Shown here piece by piece: positions 18,452 through 27,658 of a stretch of 64,000 nucleotides of DNA. Origin of the DNA: Acetivibrio mesophilus (GTDB lineage Bacteria; Bacillota; Clostridia; Acetivibrionales; Acetivibrionaceae). A program made the translations under genes and the position numbers. Below the pieces are notes generated by a model that saw only the letters and a list, made by a program, of their open reading frames with translations, was not told the origin of the DNA and ran no database searches. Every line of letters starts with the position of its first letter. The stretch's first letter is position 1. The stretch is taken from positions 1-64,000 of the forward strand of contig NZ_RLII01000012.1 of assembly GCF_004102745.1 (NCBI RefSeq). Direction: 5' to 3'.

Positions 18452-19366
18452 TTAATGTTTTTTGACTTGTACATTCTTTCGGTACTGAAGTGGTGTGAGC
18501 TTTACATACTTTTTGAAAATATCATTGAACCTTTGCTGATTGGAAAATCCGACACTCAGAGCAATGTCGCTTATCCTGCTGTCCGTATCCTTGAGAAGCT
18601 CCTTTGCCCTTTCTACCCTGACTTGTAACAGGTAATTTATCGGACTTATGCCCATCTCCTCCTTAAATGCTCGGGTAAAGTAACTCGTGCTTAGAAAAAC
18701 ATACCGTGCTATGTCCTTAAGGGAAATATCCCTCTCATAATTATTGTTTATATAGTTCACAGAAGCCTGTATAAGCTCCTTGAGCTTTGGGCTCTTGTTC
18801 TTTATGCTGTTTTCCCATTCCATCTTTAAGGCACGGGAAATAAGCACAAAGAGCTCCATAACCAGAAGATAGTTAATTAATTCACTTCCTATATCAGGAT
18901 TCTCCTTTTCTTTGAGTATCCTGTTTAGAAGTACTATAATGTCATTCTTCTGGCTGACCTTTAGGGTTATAAAAGCTCCTGTTTCCTTGCTGCTCACAAA
19001 ATCCAAAAAGTTCTCCAGCGACACATCGGAATACTGACCGTCAAACCTGTTTACAAATTTGAAGCTCAAAACTATAAACTCGCATCCCGATTCGGACTTT
19101 ACAATAAATTTGTGGGGCTGGTTGGGCTTTATAATAATAATGTCATTAGGACCAATCTCAGCAGGGTAGCCTGCTATTTCAAAAACCGCATGGCCCCTTT
19201 TTATATATACCATCTCAAAGCATTCATGAATGTTGGGCTCCATATGCCAACTGGTATCATGAAACCTCTCTATGGTCTTCACTATGACCGGAATAAAAGT
19301 TGATGAACTGAGAAGACTCTCCCATGCCTTTGGAAGAATATTATTATCCAATTTCCCCACCCCCAC
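18452..19366 (-). CDS. AraC-family regulator with cupin sensor domain
   Basis: The 304-residue protein has an N-terminal cupin domain (HMEPNIHECFEMVYIKRG, IIIKPNQPHKF) for ligand sensing. A C-terminal pair of AraC helix-turn-helices follows (about 195-300; ISLKDIARYVFLSTSYFTRAFKEE and ISDIALSVGFSNQQRFNDIFKK, with the PLQYRK end). Such regulators often control sugar genes. No obvious target is adjacent. The start is a GTG in a G-rich stretch and may be a few codons off. Confidence 0.88.
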   Translation of the reverse strand: MGVGKLDNNILPKAWESLLSSSTFIPVIVKTIERFHDTSWHMEPNIHECFEMVYIKRGHAVFEIAGYPAEIGPNDIIIIKPNQPHKFIVKSESGCEFIVLSFKFVNRFDGQYSDVSLENFLDFVSSKETGAFITLKVSQKNDIIVLLNRILKEKENPDIGSELINYLLVMELFVLISRALKMEWENSIKNKSPKLKELIQASVNYINNNYERDISLKDIARYVFLSTSYFTRAFKEEMGISPINYLLQVRVERAKELLKDTDSRISDIALSVGFSNQQRFNDIFKKYVKLTPLQYRKNVQVKKH

Positions 19367-19396
19367 TAGCTTTTAAAATCAGGTATTAACAGTATC

Positions 19397-20029
19397 CTAC
19401 TTCATCTTCTTGTTGAGTCCGGACATTCTGTGAATCCGAAACAGGTTAAAAATACTAGTCCTATCACCACTTGACGTGCCTGATCTAAAAATACCCTGAC
19501 TGACTTTTCTGGCATCCTCAATTGAATAAAAGGCTTTTGAATTGCATCCCTCTATTATTCGAATCACTTCCTGCAATTCCTTGCGTTTAATAACTGTATA
19601 AATTATTTTTACATCACCATTTTTACCCTCAGCATCGACAACTGTAACACCGAATCCGGAATTTGCAAGCTGTTCTTTAAGTTCAAATTCGTTTTTATCA
19701 ACGATAGTCCTTACAACAAGAGTTCCTATAGCAAGCTTTTCTTCAATAATAATTCCCACATAGGTACCTGTTGCAAAACCCGCTGCATAAGCAAAATAAC
19801 ATACAAAATTGCTTAGGTTCTGCATGACCTGACTTATTGCCACAATCCATACCAGTACTTCAAAAAAACCCAGAATCGGAGCTAGATGCTTCTTGCCCCT
19901 TGAAACAAATATAATACGGATAGTTCCTATAGTAACGTCGATAATTCTTGAGCAAAATATAAGCAAGGGAAGGACAAACCAACTAAACAGTTCAGGGCTA
20001 ATTAATTTCGCTATATTAATCTCTATCAT
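19397..20029 (-). CDS. UPF0316 membrane protein (DUF5698/DUF2179)
   Basis: The 210-residue protein has three membrane helices in the first ~100 residues (FVLPLLIFCSRIIDVTIGTIR is typical of the UPF0316 N-terminus). A cytosolic DUF2179 domain of about 60 residues follows (about 105-170). The last ~30 residues are basic. The family is widespread in Firmicutes and has no established function. The gene ends 31 bases before the AraC gene begins, in the same direction. Confidence 0.8.
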   Translation of the reverse strand: MIEINIAKLISPELFSWFVLPLLIFCSRIIDVTIGTIRIIFVSRGKKHLAPILGFFEVLVWIVAISQVMQNLSNFVCYFAYAAGFATGTYVGIIIEEKLAIGTLVVRTIVDKNEFELKEQLANSGFGVTVVDAEGKNGDVKIIYTVIKRKELQEVIRIIEGCNSKAFYSIEDARKVSQGIFRSGTSSGDRTSIFNLFRIHRMSGLNKKMK

Positions 20030-20389
20030 CCTCTCAACTTTATATTACATATAATTCTATCTTATATGCGACATAGAGGTCAACAATCTATTACTTCCAG
20101 AACAAACTCCGAGGTATAACGAAGCAATAGATGTCTTCTTAATTATAGTTCAAAATTATAGTTCAAAAATAAAATTTGTTTTTTGTATAATTAAAATATA
20201 TAATAAAAGTAAATGAATATATAAATTAATAATACTAATAAAACAATAATAGATGTACTACATACGCACAATGCTCCTAGTTTAGTGTTCCAATACCTAT
20301 ATGATTCAGTATATCTTCTTACTTGATAATATATCCTTTTCGATATCTAAACATAAGACGAAAAGCAAAAGATTTTGGAGGAAAAGTCT
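20030..20389. other. AT-rich intergenic region with a 13-bp tandem repeat
   Basis: No reading frame or RNA gene is visible between the divergent UPF0316 and hydrolase genes. AATTATAGTTCAA is repeated twice in tandem at 20141-20166. GGAGG at 20377-20381 is the ribosome-binding site of the hydrolase gene. Confidence 0.45.
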
Positions 20390-21322
20390 ATGAGAATTAC
20401 CGTTTTGACTTATTCACGCCGAAAAAGTCATTTGATAAAAAAATTTATATTTCTCATTATTTTGCTAGCATTAATTTCCACCGCGACAATTTCGGCTCTC
20501 TCAGCTTTTGCAGGGTGGAACCTAATTCATCCTGAAAGATTAAGCATTTTGGACTTTTCCGCCAATATTGTGCCTTCCTATAACGATGTCTCTTTCAAGG
20601 ACATAAACGGAAATCTTACATTGAAGGGATGGTACTTTAATGTAACCGGAAGCAATAAGACCATAATTCTTGCCCATGGATACGGAAAAAACAGAATGCA
20701 TTTCGGTGAAGAAACCATACATCTTATAAAAAGTCTTCTTGATAAAGGATATAATGTGCTTGCCTTTGATTTTAGAAACTGCGGCGAATCCGAGGGAGAT
20801 ATAACTACCTTCGGGGTTTATGAAAAGGATGACCTGCTCGGCGCGATTCAATACGTAAAAGGCAAAGGCTCGGAAACTATAGTGCTTATGGGCTTTTCGA
20901 CGGGTGCATCAACATGTATCCTGGCTACCGCCGATAGCAATGACGTTGATGCAGTAATAGCAGAAAGCCCCTATTCTGATCTAAACACTTACTTTGAGCA
21001 AAACATAAATAGCTTGAGTGGACTTCCGGCATTACCATTTAATAAACCCACAACACTTGCAACATTCCTCCTATCGGGTATTGATCCTGACGAGGCCAGT
21101 CCGGTAAAGGCCGTACAGGCTATTAACCCAAGACCGATACTTCTAATCCACAGTAAGGATGACAGCAAAGTGCCGGTTGAGAACAGCCGTTCAATATACA
21201 AAGCATCCGCTTCCTCCACAATTACATTCTGGGAAACAAGCGGCGCCGAGCATGAAGAAATATATCTGGCCAATCCCAAAGAGTATGTCAAAAGGGTGAC
21301 AGACTTTCTTGAAAAGCTGTAA
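20390..21322 (+). CDS. Membrane-anchored alpha/beta hydrolase
   Basis: The start at 20390 is fixed by GGAGG 8 bases upstream and gives 310 residues. An N-terminal membrane helix (about 17-38) anchors the enzyme, with the hydrolase domain probably outside the cell. The domain has the oxyanion motif LAHGYGKNRMHF, DFRNCGESEG, the nucleophile elbow GFSTGAS (Ser), an Asp in LLIHSKDDSKVP and a His in GAEHEE. It resembles the YqkD/BAAT-like group of Firmicutes hydrolases. Substrate unknown. It converges with corA. Confidence 0.82.
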   Translation: MRITVLTYSRRKSHLIKKFIFLIILLALISTATISALSAFAGWNLIHPERLSILDFSANIVPSYNDVSFKDINGNLTLKGWYFNVTGSNKTIILAHGYGKNRMHFGEETIHLIKSLLDKGYNVLAFDFRNCGESEGDITTFGVYEKDDLLGAIQYVKGKGSETIVLMGFSTGASTCILATADSNDVDAVIAESPYSDLNTYFEQNINSLSGLPALPFNKPTTLATFLLSGIDPDEASPVKAVQAINPRPILLIHSKDDSKVPVENSRSIYKASASSTITFWETSGAEHEEIYLANPKEYVKRVTDFLEKL

Positions 21323-21328
21323 TATGCC

Positions 21329-22282
21329 TTAAAACATGTCTTTTTTGTAAAGGAATATTCCTGCAACAACAGAAATAACCGCCGAAACCCCAAGTATCCC
21401 CCAAAAGGCGTAGGGAGTATTGGACTCCAAACCAAAGGGAAGTTGTACGTTCATCCCAAAGAAACTGGCTACCATGGTGGGTATAGCCATTATTATGGTT
21501 ATCGATGTCAAGAATTTCATCACAACATTTAGGTTATTTGATATTATTGAAGCAAATGTGTCCATTGTCCCACTCAAAATAGAGCTGTAAATATTAGCCA
21601 TTTCAATGGCCTGCTTGTTTTCTATAATTACATCCTCAAGAAGATCCTGATCTTCTTCATAGAGTTTTATATACTTGCCTCTCAGTAGCTTTTCCATAAC
21701 TACCTCATTTGATTTTAATGACGTAGTAAAAAACACAAGGCTTTTTTCTAATTCCAGCAGCTTGAAAAGCTCTTTGTTTTGGAGAGACTTATGCAATGAA
21801 GTCTCTGCTTCATAAGATCTTTTGTCAATATGCCTTAAGTACTTTAGAAAATCCTTTGCAATCAAAAATAAAATCTGGAGCGTAAACCTTGTCTTCTTAA
21901 AAGTAAAATAGTCTTTTACCTTTTTGCTCTTAAAGTTTTGAATCAAAAAAGTATCCTTGCTGCATATGGTAATAAAATAGTCATCCAATATGATAATACC
22001 TAAAGGTATAGTCTCATACTTTATATTTTTTTGTTTTTCGTCTTCATATACGTATGGAACGTCAACGACTACCAGAGTTTGGTTATCCTCTACGTCTATT
22101 CTTGGTTTTTCCTCTTCGTCAAGAGGGTCTCTCAGAAAATTGGAATATATATCAAGGCTGCTTTCAATAAAGTTCAATTCCTGCTCCGTAGGAGATACAA
22201 TGTTTATCCAGCACCCTTTTTCAAAAGTATCGATTTTAACGGGGAATTGTTCTGTATCGTAGGATTTATATATTTCTATCAC
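21329..22282 (-). CDS. corA: CorA-type magnesium transporter
   Basis: The 317-residue protein has the long soluble N-terminal funnel domain and two C-terminal membrane helices. The signature GMN occurs in SFFGMNVQLPF between them. The final helix ends with the basic KKDMF. The gene lies behind an M-box riboswitch and terminator (22477-22639 and 22423-22447), so it is switched off when cytosolic Mg2+ is high. This supports Mg2+ as substrate. It converges with the hydrolase gene with a 6-base gap. Confidence 0.93.
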   Translation of the reverse strand: MIEIYKSYDTEQFPVKIDTFEKGCWINIVSPTEQELNFIESSLDIYSNFLRDPLDEEEKPRIDVEDNQTLVVVDVPYVYEDEKQKNIKYETIPLGIIILDDYFITICSKDTFLIQNFKSKKVKDYFTFKKTRFTLQILFLIAKDFLKYLRHIDKRSYEAETSLHKSLQNKELFKLLELEKSLVFFTTSLKSNEVVMEKLLRGKYIKLYEEDQDLLEDVIIENKQAIEMANIYSSILSGTMDTFASIISNNLNVVMKFLTSITIIMAIPTMVASFFGMNVQLPFGLESNTPYAFWGILGVSAVISVVAGIFLYKKDMF

Positions 22283-22355
22283 CGTAAATCATTCCTTTCA
22301 TTTCACATAAAGAGACAAAAAAACAGAAGTTTTTATATTTTCTACTATTGTTACA

Positions 22356-22426
22356 AATAAAAGCTCGCAACATCGAGTCCCTTCGCTTTTGCCTCTCCCA
22401 TTCCATTCCAAGAGGCCAAAACAAAA
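22356..22426 (-). repeat. Post-terminator dispersed element, copy 2
   Basis: This copy is almost identical to 1322-1391, with most differences in the loop of the GCCTCT/AGAGGC hairpin. Here it lies in the corA leader, between the M-box terminator and the start codon, so it would be present in every full-length corA message. Confidence 0.75.
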
Positions 22427-22447
22427 AACTTCCAGACGAGTGGAAGT
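22423..22447 (-). terminator. Terminator of the M-box leader
   Basis: ACTTCCA (22428-22434) pairs with TGGAAGT (22441-22447), followed on the minus strand by TTTTTTGTTTT. It is the expression platform of the riboswitch. Confidence 0.85.
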
Positions 22448-22476
22448 TATATAACATATTAAAGTATAATTTTAAT

Positions 22477-22639
22477 ATATCTTTCCCTCGTTGAGCTTTA
22501 GCACTATACAGCTTAGGTTAATAAGCCAGCTGCGTTAAACAAAACCTTAATCCGGTAGTGCTTGTTAACCCATTGGCGTCTTTCGACGTTTCCGGGCAGC
22601 AGCGTCTTTCTGTATAGGAGCCTCACCTAACAAAGATAT
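22477..22639 (-). ncRNA. M-box (ykoK) magnesium riboswitch
   Basis: On the minus strand the closing stem is ATATCTTT/AAAGATAT. Inside are the conserved M-box blocks GTTAGGTGAGGCTCCTATA, GCTGCCCGG, GACGCCAATGGGT, then CTGTATAGTGCTAAAGCTC and ACGAGGGAAAG. The M-box binds several Mg2+ ions and promotes termination when Mg2+ is plentiful. It stands ahead of corA, a known target type. Confidence 0.95.
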
Positions 22640-22711
22640 TCAATTGCCACTAATATTATATTCAATAGAGTATACTAATGTCAACCGTCAACATAATTTA
22701 TATGAAATCAA

Positions 22712-22739
22712 AATAAAAACCCCGGAAATAATCCGAGGC
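22712..22739 (-). terminator. Terminator of the flaG-fliD-fliS-fliT operon
   Basis: On the minus strand CCTCGGA pairs with TCCGGGG (one U-G pair), followed by TTTTTATTT. It lies 8 bases after the last gene of the group. Confidence 0.8.
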
Positions 22740-22746
22740 TTTTGAA

Positions 22747-23235
22747 CTACTTCTTTTTATCAATAAAGTACGAAGGCGGACTTAACGAAGCAACTGGGCT
22801 ATAGGCAGAGCTTACTCTTCTGCCTTCTCTTATTTCTCTTATTTTGGCTCCAAGATTATCCAAAAGGCTGTTTGCCTTTTCTTTATTCTGCTTCTCGATT
22901 TCGCTTATTTCTGTCAGCAGATCCATTATCCTGCAAATGAGCTCCTGCAGCTCCTTCACACCCTTTATGCCTAGTGCCCCAGCTTCTTCTAAACTCTTGA
23001 CACCAAGCTTTTGCTTAAATGCTGCAAAACATGCATTGAACTCTTCATCTGCACTGTTGATTTCATCAATTTTAGTCTGCTTTTCATTAATAAGCTTCCG
23101 TAGCCCATCCATGCCCTCTTCGCTTATCGACTCAGTCTGAGCCTTGGTCAGAGAAACCATGTCCTTAAGATAATTAATCTTTTTTTCAGATATTTCAGTA
23201 AGTCTTTGAATATACCCTTCAGGAGTATTGTTCAT
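22747..23235 (-). CDS. Flagellar chaperone (FliT/FlgN-like)
   Basis: The 162-residue protein is predicted almost wholly alpha-helical and coiled-coil, with many Glu, Lys and Leu and a short Pro/Ser-rich tail. It follows fliD and fliS, the position of fliT in other bacteria, 11 bases after fliS. FliT-like chaperones hold the filament cap FliD before export. Sequence in this family diverges strongly, so the assignment rests on position, size and helical character. Confidence 0.65.
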   Translation of the reverse strand: MNNTPEGYIQRLTEISEKKINYLKDMVSLTKAQTESISEEGMDGLRKLINEKQTKIDEINSADEEFNACFAAFKQKLGVKSLEEAGALGIKGVKELQELICRIMDLLTEISEIEKQNKEKANSLLDNLGAKIREIREGRRVSSAYSPVASLSPPSYFIDKKK

Positions 23236-23246
23236 TAAAATCTCTC

Positions 23247-23651
23247 CTATTTAGCCACTTGAGCTGTTCTTGAATTTTGTTGCCTTGCAATTTTCATTGC
23301 CTGTTCCCATGTGTCCCGAAGTTCCTTTGCAAAGCCCAGTACTTCTTCAACAATCGCGCTGTCCTTCTTAATATTTGCATCCAAAAGTCTTCTGTACATA
23401 TAATCATACAAAAGCTCCAGCTGATGCGAAATATCATATTTCATATCCAGCGTACAGCGGAATTCTGAAATAATATCCTGAGCCTTTATAATGCTTTTGC
23501 TTGCCTTCTCAATATTATTATCATTTATGGCCATTTGAGCCTGCATCAAAAACTTTATAAGGCCATTATACAGCATTAATGTCAGATCTTCAGGAGACGC
23601 AGTATACACTGAATTCTCCTTATACTGATCATATGCATTTTTTAATGCCAT
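23247..23651 (-). CDS. fliS: Flagellin export chaperone FliS
   Basis: The 134-residue helical protein carries the FliS N-terminus (NAYDQYKENSVYTASPEDLTLMLYNG) that contacts flagellin, and the central LLYDYMYRRL motif. FliS prevents premature polymerisation of flagellin in the cytosol. In Bacillus it also influences the FliW-CsrA-flagellin switch, whose other members are encoded about 22 kb upstream in this window. Confidence 0.95.
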   Translation of the reverse strand: MALKNAYDQYKENSVYTASPEDLTLMLYNGLIKFLMQAQMAINDNNIEKASKSIIKAQDIISEFRCTLDMKYDISHQLELLYDYMYRRLLDANIKKDSAIVEEVLGFAKELRDTWEQAMKIARQQNSRTAQVAK

Positions 23652-23711
23652 TAAAATCCCTCCAAGGTTTATAGTATTAACCCATATGTTCTGTTTATTT
23701 GTATCAATAAA

Positions 23712-26231
23712 TTATGATGAAGATCCTCCAAATTGCTGCGATAACCATGCTGACTGGCTTTCCATCGAGCCCAGCAATTGCTCCATTGCTGCAAACTTGC
23801 TGTAGTAGTATTCCTCCTTTTCATAGAGTTTCGCCAGCATTTTGTCGATCAAGGTGTCCTTTGCCTTAATTTCATTCACCAATAGATTGTCATATTCTGT
23901 CATATCCCCCACCAGTCCGGCTTTTTCAAGCAAGATACCTTTCTGGCCGTTTGAATTTCTTGTTATTCTTATATTGTCTTGGAGTATATCATTAATTCTC
24001 TGCGCAATCCCTGATTCATTATATCTTGTTGACCTTTTTCCCGAATCATTTATAGATTCACTGTATGTATATTGTGAACTCTGGGTAAAAAGCTGAACCA
24101 CAGCATCAAAATTATCATTCAGAGCAGCCTTAAGCTTTGTCTCATCTATAACAAGTTTGCCCTTTTCCTGATATGTTCCTGTTGTAATCCCTATTTGGTA
24201 AAGGCTTAGCGAGCTTCCTTCCACCTTGTCATATAAAGCTCTCCTAAGATTTGTTACAATATTCTCCAATATACTGTCGTTTCTGAGTAAACCGGATTTG
24301 GCCTTTTCTTCCCATTTCTTTATCTCATCCTCACTCATTGCCCTCTTTTGGTCATCTGTAAGAGGTGGGTACTTCCTGTCTCTTTCTTCTGTGAGCACAG
24401 AGTTGATTTTCCCAATCATTTCATTATAGCTGTTTACAAAATTCTTTATATTATTAACAACAGCATCCATATCTGCATTAACGTCAATCGTCACAGCTTC
24501 GGTAGAAATTCCCTTAAGAGAGTAGGTAACTCCGTCTATAGTAAATTCATTGGTACTTCGTTTCATGCCTTCAACCCCGTCCAGGGAAAACTCGGCATCT
24601 GTACCGGCAGTATAGGTTCCACCCACCAGTCCCATGGCTCTAAGCACTCCATTTGAAGGGTCTGTATCAGTGATTGATATCGTTGAAGCCGCCCCTTGGG
24701 TCTTCGATTCCATAATAAATCTGTCATTTAGGGAATCATAGCTTACCTTGACCCCTGCATTGCTGGAATTAATAGCATTGATTACATCATTCACTGTAGC
24801 ATTGGCATAAGTCTTGCCCACATCTATGGTTATATCGTTTATGGTAAAGGTAATATTAGCATTCGGATCTGCCACATTCAAATCATTTTTGAAGTTTTCC
24901 TTAAAGGAGTCAAGCTTTGCCGACAAAGATATCTTATTGCTCTTGTTGTCCTCGGCAGCAAACCCCAGCTTCTCCAGTCCGTCTTCGGGACCCTTTTTAA
25001 ATATCAGCTTATCTGTTCCGCTGCTTGAAAAAACCAGCTTGTTGCTTGAAGGATCCTTCGTTACGTTTACAGTACCACCCAACTGGGTCTGAAGGTACGA
25101 TGCCAGTTCATCCAAATCACTATAGTCCTTATCTATTTCAATAGTTTTGTCAACTCCATTAACATTTATAATAAAGGTCTTGCCCTTTTCATTTCCGCTT
25201 AAGTCTATAGCACTCGAACTTGTTGCAGTTATAGTCGAACCATTGGAAAATCCCAGCTTATCCAGCACATTCTTGGAGTCTCCGGAAGTTAACTTCACTG
25301 CCTCTCCCGAAATAGTTGTAAAGCTTAGTTTGCTTCCATCATTGCTCACATGTATTTTACCGCTAAGCTCTGAATTACCGTCAATAGCTTGCTGAATTTT
25401 GGCAGTAAGATCATCTATATCAGTTGCGTCGGAAATATTTATAGTCTGTGCCTCGCCGCTTCCAACTGTTATTTTAAAGCTGCCATTGGTGTATAATGAA
25501 TAATCGGAGTTTACATCCGAGTTTCCTGTAATATAGTTTTTCTGTCCATTTGAAAAACCTAATGATGAAATGTAATTATTTGTCGGTTCACTTATACTTA
25601 ACGTACTACCATTGATAAGGGTTTTAAACTCTATGTTGCCCCCTGTTGTCACAACATCGATTTTTCCTGAACCGAAAGCTTTTGCCAACGCCGATTCAAG
25701 TTTCGTTTCAAGGTCATCGATATCGGCATAATCTTCCAGAGATATTTTCTTCGTTACTCCGTCCAAGGTAACATTTAATTCTCTGCCCTGAAGGGAAAAG
25801 CTACTTACTGTATTGCTTCCTTTAATACCGTCAACCAATCCCGATGTGCCTACAATTTTTGCTGCGGATGCCAAGGAGCTCACTGTTATGGTGTGGGACT
25901 TAGAAGCTGCTCCCGCATTAGCAGTTGCTGTAACGGCGGATTCCTTGCTTGAATTTATTTTATAGGATGCAAAGGCACTTGTAGAGGTAAAATTTGTTGC
26001 AGGCTTCAAGACATTGAAATACTCATCTGTAATACTTCTCAATTTACTTATTACGTCTCTATATGTATCCCGCTTCCACTCCAATATCTGCCTTTCCTGC
26101 TTTATCTTGTCAACCTTTGCATTTTCAATACTCATAAGTTGCTTTATAATACTGTCAGTATCAAGACCTGAAGACATACCTGTCAATCTCACTCTGCTAT
26201 TAATCAAATTCGAAAGTCCATTAACCGCCAT
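23712..26231 (-). CDS. fliD: Flagellar filament cap protein FliD, enlarged
   Basis: FliD forms the cap under which flagellin polymerises. The N-terminus (RLTGMSSGLDTDSIIKQLM) and the C-terminal coiled region with the D0 end are typical. At 839 residues it is far longer than common FliD proteins of about 450-550. The extra length comes from three related modules of ~85-95 residues (about 150-235, 245-335, 345-430), each with a beta start, a DIDDL/DLDEL helix and an ending like LGFSNG or LGFAAE. They should project from the cap as surface domains, perhaps for adhesion. It lies between flaG and fliS. Confidence 0.93.
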   Translation of the reverse strand: MAVNGLSNLINSRVRLTGMSSGLDTDSIIKQLMSIENAKVDKIKQERQILEWKRDTYRDVISKLRSITDEYFNVLKPATNFTSTSAFASYKINSSKESAVTATANAGAASKSHTITVSSLASAAKIVGTSGLVDGIKGSNTVSSFSLQGRELNVTLDGVTKKISLEDYADIDDLETKLESALAKAFGSGKIDVVTTGGNIEFKTLINGSTLSISEPTNNYISSLGFSNGQKNYITGNSDVNSDYSLYTNGSFKITVGSGEAQTINISDATDIDDLTAKIQQAIDGNSELSGKIHVSNDGSKLSFTTISGEAVKLTSGDSKNVLDKLGFSNGSTITATSSSAIDLSGNEKGKTFIINVNGVDKTIEIDKDYSDLDELASYLQTQLGGTVNVTKDPSSNKLVFSSSGTDKLIFKKGPEDGLEKLGFAAEDNKSNKISLSAKLDSFKENFKNDLNVADPNANITFTINDITIDVGKTYANATVNDVINAINSSNAGVKVSYDSLNDRFIMESKTQGAASTISITDTDPSNGVLRAMGLVGGTYTAGTDAEFSLDGVEGMKRSTNEFTIDGVTYSLKGISTEAVTIDVNADMDAVVNNIKNFVNSYNEMIGKINSVLTEERDRKYPPLTDDQKRAMSEDEIKKWEEKAKSGLLRNDSILENIVTNLRRALYDKVEGSSLSLYQIGITTGTYQEKGKLVIDETKLKAALNDNFDAVVQLFTQSSQYTYSESINDSGKRSTRYNESGIAQRINDILQDNIRITRNSNGQKGILLEKAGLVGDMTEYDNLLVNEIKAKDTLIDKMLAKLYEKEEYYYSKFAAMEQLLGSMESQSAWLSQQFGGSSS

Positions 26232-26236
26232 TCACC

Positions 26237-26635
26237 TCAACCCCTCTCATCCACTATGATTCCCGCCATCTCCAACATTGCCGCCACCATATCCAGTATT
26301 TTTTCCGGCGGTATCTCCCTTATAACCTCCTGAGTTTCCGAATCAATAACTTTCACCATGATTTCTTTGCTTTTTTCGTGTATAGAAAACTCTAGTTGTG
26401 TATGGTTACCGGTTATTGCCTTATTCGCTTTCTCAATTGCCTCTATAATCGTCTTCTCCGACAAATTCTTTTCGTTTTTTTCACGTTCCGCTAAAGATGC
26501 ATCTCCGTATACTTTCTTTGTATTCGATGCTTCTTTAGCGAGATTGTTACCGGAATTTATGGTATTAGTCCGATGGTCATTGTTCCGCATTCCCGAAATC
26601 TGTAAGCTCGCAGCATCCATGCTTTGAATCTTCAT
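26237..26635 (-). CDS. flaG: FlaG family flagellar protein
   Basis: The 132-residue protein has a variable Asn-rich N-terminus. The conserved FlaG C-terminal domain follows: LEFSIHEKSKEIMVKVIDSE split around QEVIREIPPEKILDM. FlaG usually precedes fliD and influences filament length in other bacteria. GGAGGG precedes the ATG, and a strong sigma-D-type promoter lies 33 bases upstream, so it begins the flaG-fliD-fliS-fliT operon. Confidence 0.92.
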   Translation of the reverse strand: MKIQSMDAASLQISGMRNNDHRTNTINSGNNLAKEASNTKKVYGDASLAEREKNEKNLSEKTIIEAIEKANKAITGNHTQLEFSIHEKSKEIMVKVIDSETQEVIREIPPEKILDMVAAMLEMAGIIVDERG

Positions 26636-26667
26636 AAAAATCCCTCCGTGAATCTTTCTTATTATGA

Positions 26668-26695
26668 TTATCGGAGTATTAACAAAATTAATTTA
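26668..26695 (-). promoter_or_regulatory. Sigma-D (FliA-type) promoter of flaG-fliD
   Basis: On the minus strand TAAA, a 16-base spacer and TCCGATAA match the flagellar sigma factor consensus (TAAA-N15/16-GCCGATAA). The arrangement is identical to the flagellin promoter at 45186-45213. It overlaps the last bases of the epimerase gene. Confidence 0.8.
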
Positions 26696-26698
26696 GTA

Positions 26699-27649
26699 TT
26701 AAGTTTCAAGTGTACTTTTTATCCATTGGGCAGTCCTTCTTATGCCTTCCTCTAAAGAAACTTTAGGAGCCCATCCTAAAAGCTCTCTAGCCTTTTCGTA
26801 GTTGCAAAGAAGCTTCGATATCTCGCTCTGGGGGTGAATATGGGGAACATGTACTATTTTTTCTTTGTCCTGAGCTATCAAAAGAGCAAGATCATTTATG
26901 CTTATATCCTTGCCCAGCCCGGCATTTACTATTTCCCCGTTTACCCTGTCAGAGTAGCCGGCCTGCACAACAAATTCCGCACAGTCCTCAACATAGAGCA
27001 GATCCCTAGTCTGGAAACCATCCCCATATATATTGAGAGGAAGTCCTTGTAAATTTCTTTTTATGAAAATAGCCACAACACCGCCCTCGCCGCTGGATTT
27101 TTGCATAGGGCCATAGGTGTTGAAGGGCCGTATAACCACTGCCGGCAGCTTATAGGCGTACCAGTAGGATAAAACCATATTCTCTCCTGCAATCTTGCTC
27201 CCCGCGTATGGTGAAGCCGGCTTTGTGGGATGTGCTTCGGTTATGCCCTTTTCATCATTTGCCCTGTCATATACCATACAGGTACTCATGAAAACGATTT
27301 TGGTGTTGCACTTTCTGCACTGCTCCAGTACGTTAAAGGTGCCCACTGCATCATTTTGAAATGTTGTCCCCGGATCGTCAATGCTATCCTGCACGTTAAT
27401 ACTTGCCGCCAGGTGATAGCATATTTCAAATTTGTTCTCAAAAAGCTCTTCAAGAACAGAAATGTTTTTGATGTCTCCTTCAGCAAATCCGGCAAAATTG
27501 GGGTTGTGCATGAATTCTTCAATATTTGTACGCTGACCGTTTGAAAGGTCGTCCAATACCCACACCTTATGTCCGTCCTCTAAAAGCTTTCTAACCACCC
27601 AACGTCCTATAAATCCCGCTCCACCTGTTACTAGAATATTCAAATTCAA
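26699..27649 (-). CDS. NAD-dependent nucleotide-sugar epimerase/dehydratase
   Basis: The 316-residue short-chain dehydrogenase of the extended type has the Rossmann motif TGGAGFIG and the catalytic YxxxK in PYAGSKIAGE. FNTYGP, GDGFQTRDLLYV and LGWAPKVSLEEGI are common to UDP-glucose epimerase relatives. It follows pseC by 9 bases and is thus the last gene of the sugar operon. It may make a second sugar, or act as the separate C5-epimerase that a Pen-like PseB would need. Neither can be decided from sequence alone. Confidence 0.8.
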   Translation of the reverse strand: MNLNILVTGGAGFIGRWVVRKLLEDGHKVWVLDDLSNGQRTNIEEFMHNPNFAGFAEGDIKNISVLEELFENKFEICYHLAASINVQDSIDDPGTTFQNDAVGTFNVLEQCRKCNTKIVFMSTCMVYDRANDEKGITEAHPTKPASPYAGSKIAGENMVLSYWYAYKLPAVVIRPFNTYGPMQKSSGEGGVVAIFIKRNLQGLPLNIYGDGFQTRDLLYVEDCAEFVVQAGYSDRVNGEIVNAGLGKDISINDLALLIAQDKEKIVHVPHIHPQSEISKLLCNYEKARELLGWAPKVSLEEGIRRTAQWIKSTLET

Positions 27650-27658
27650 TCATCCTCT

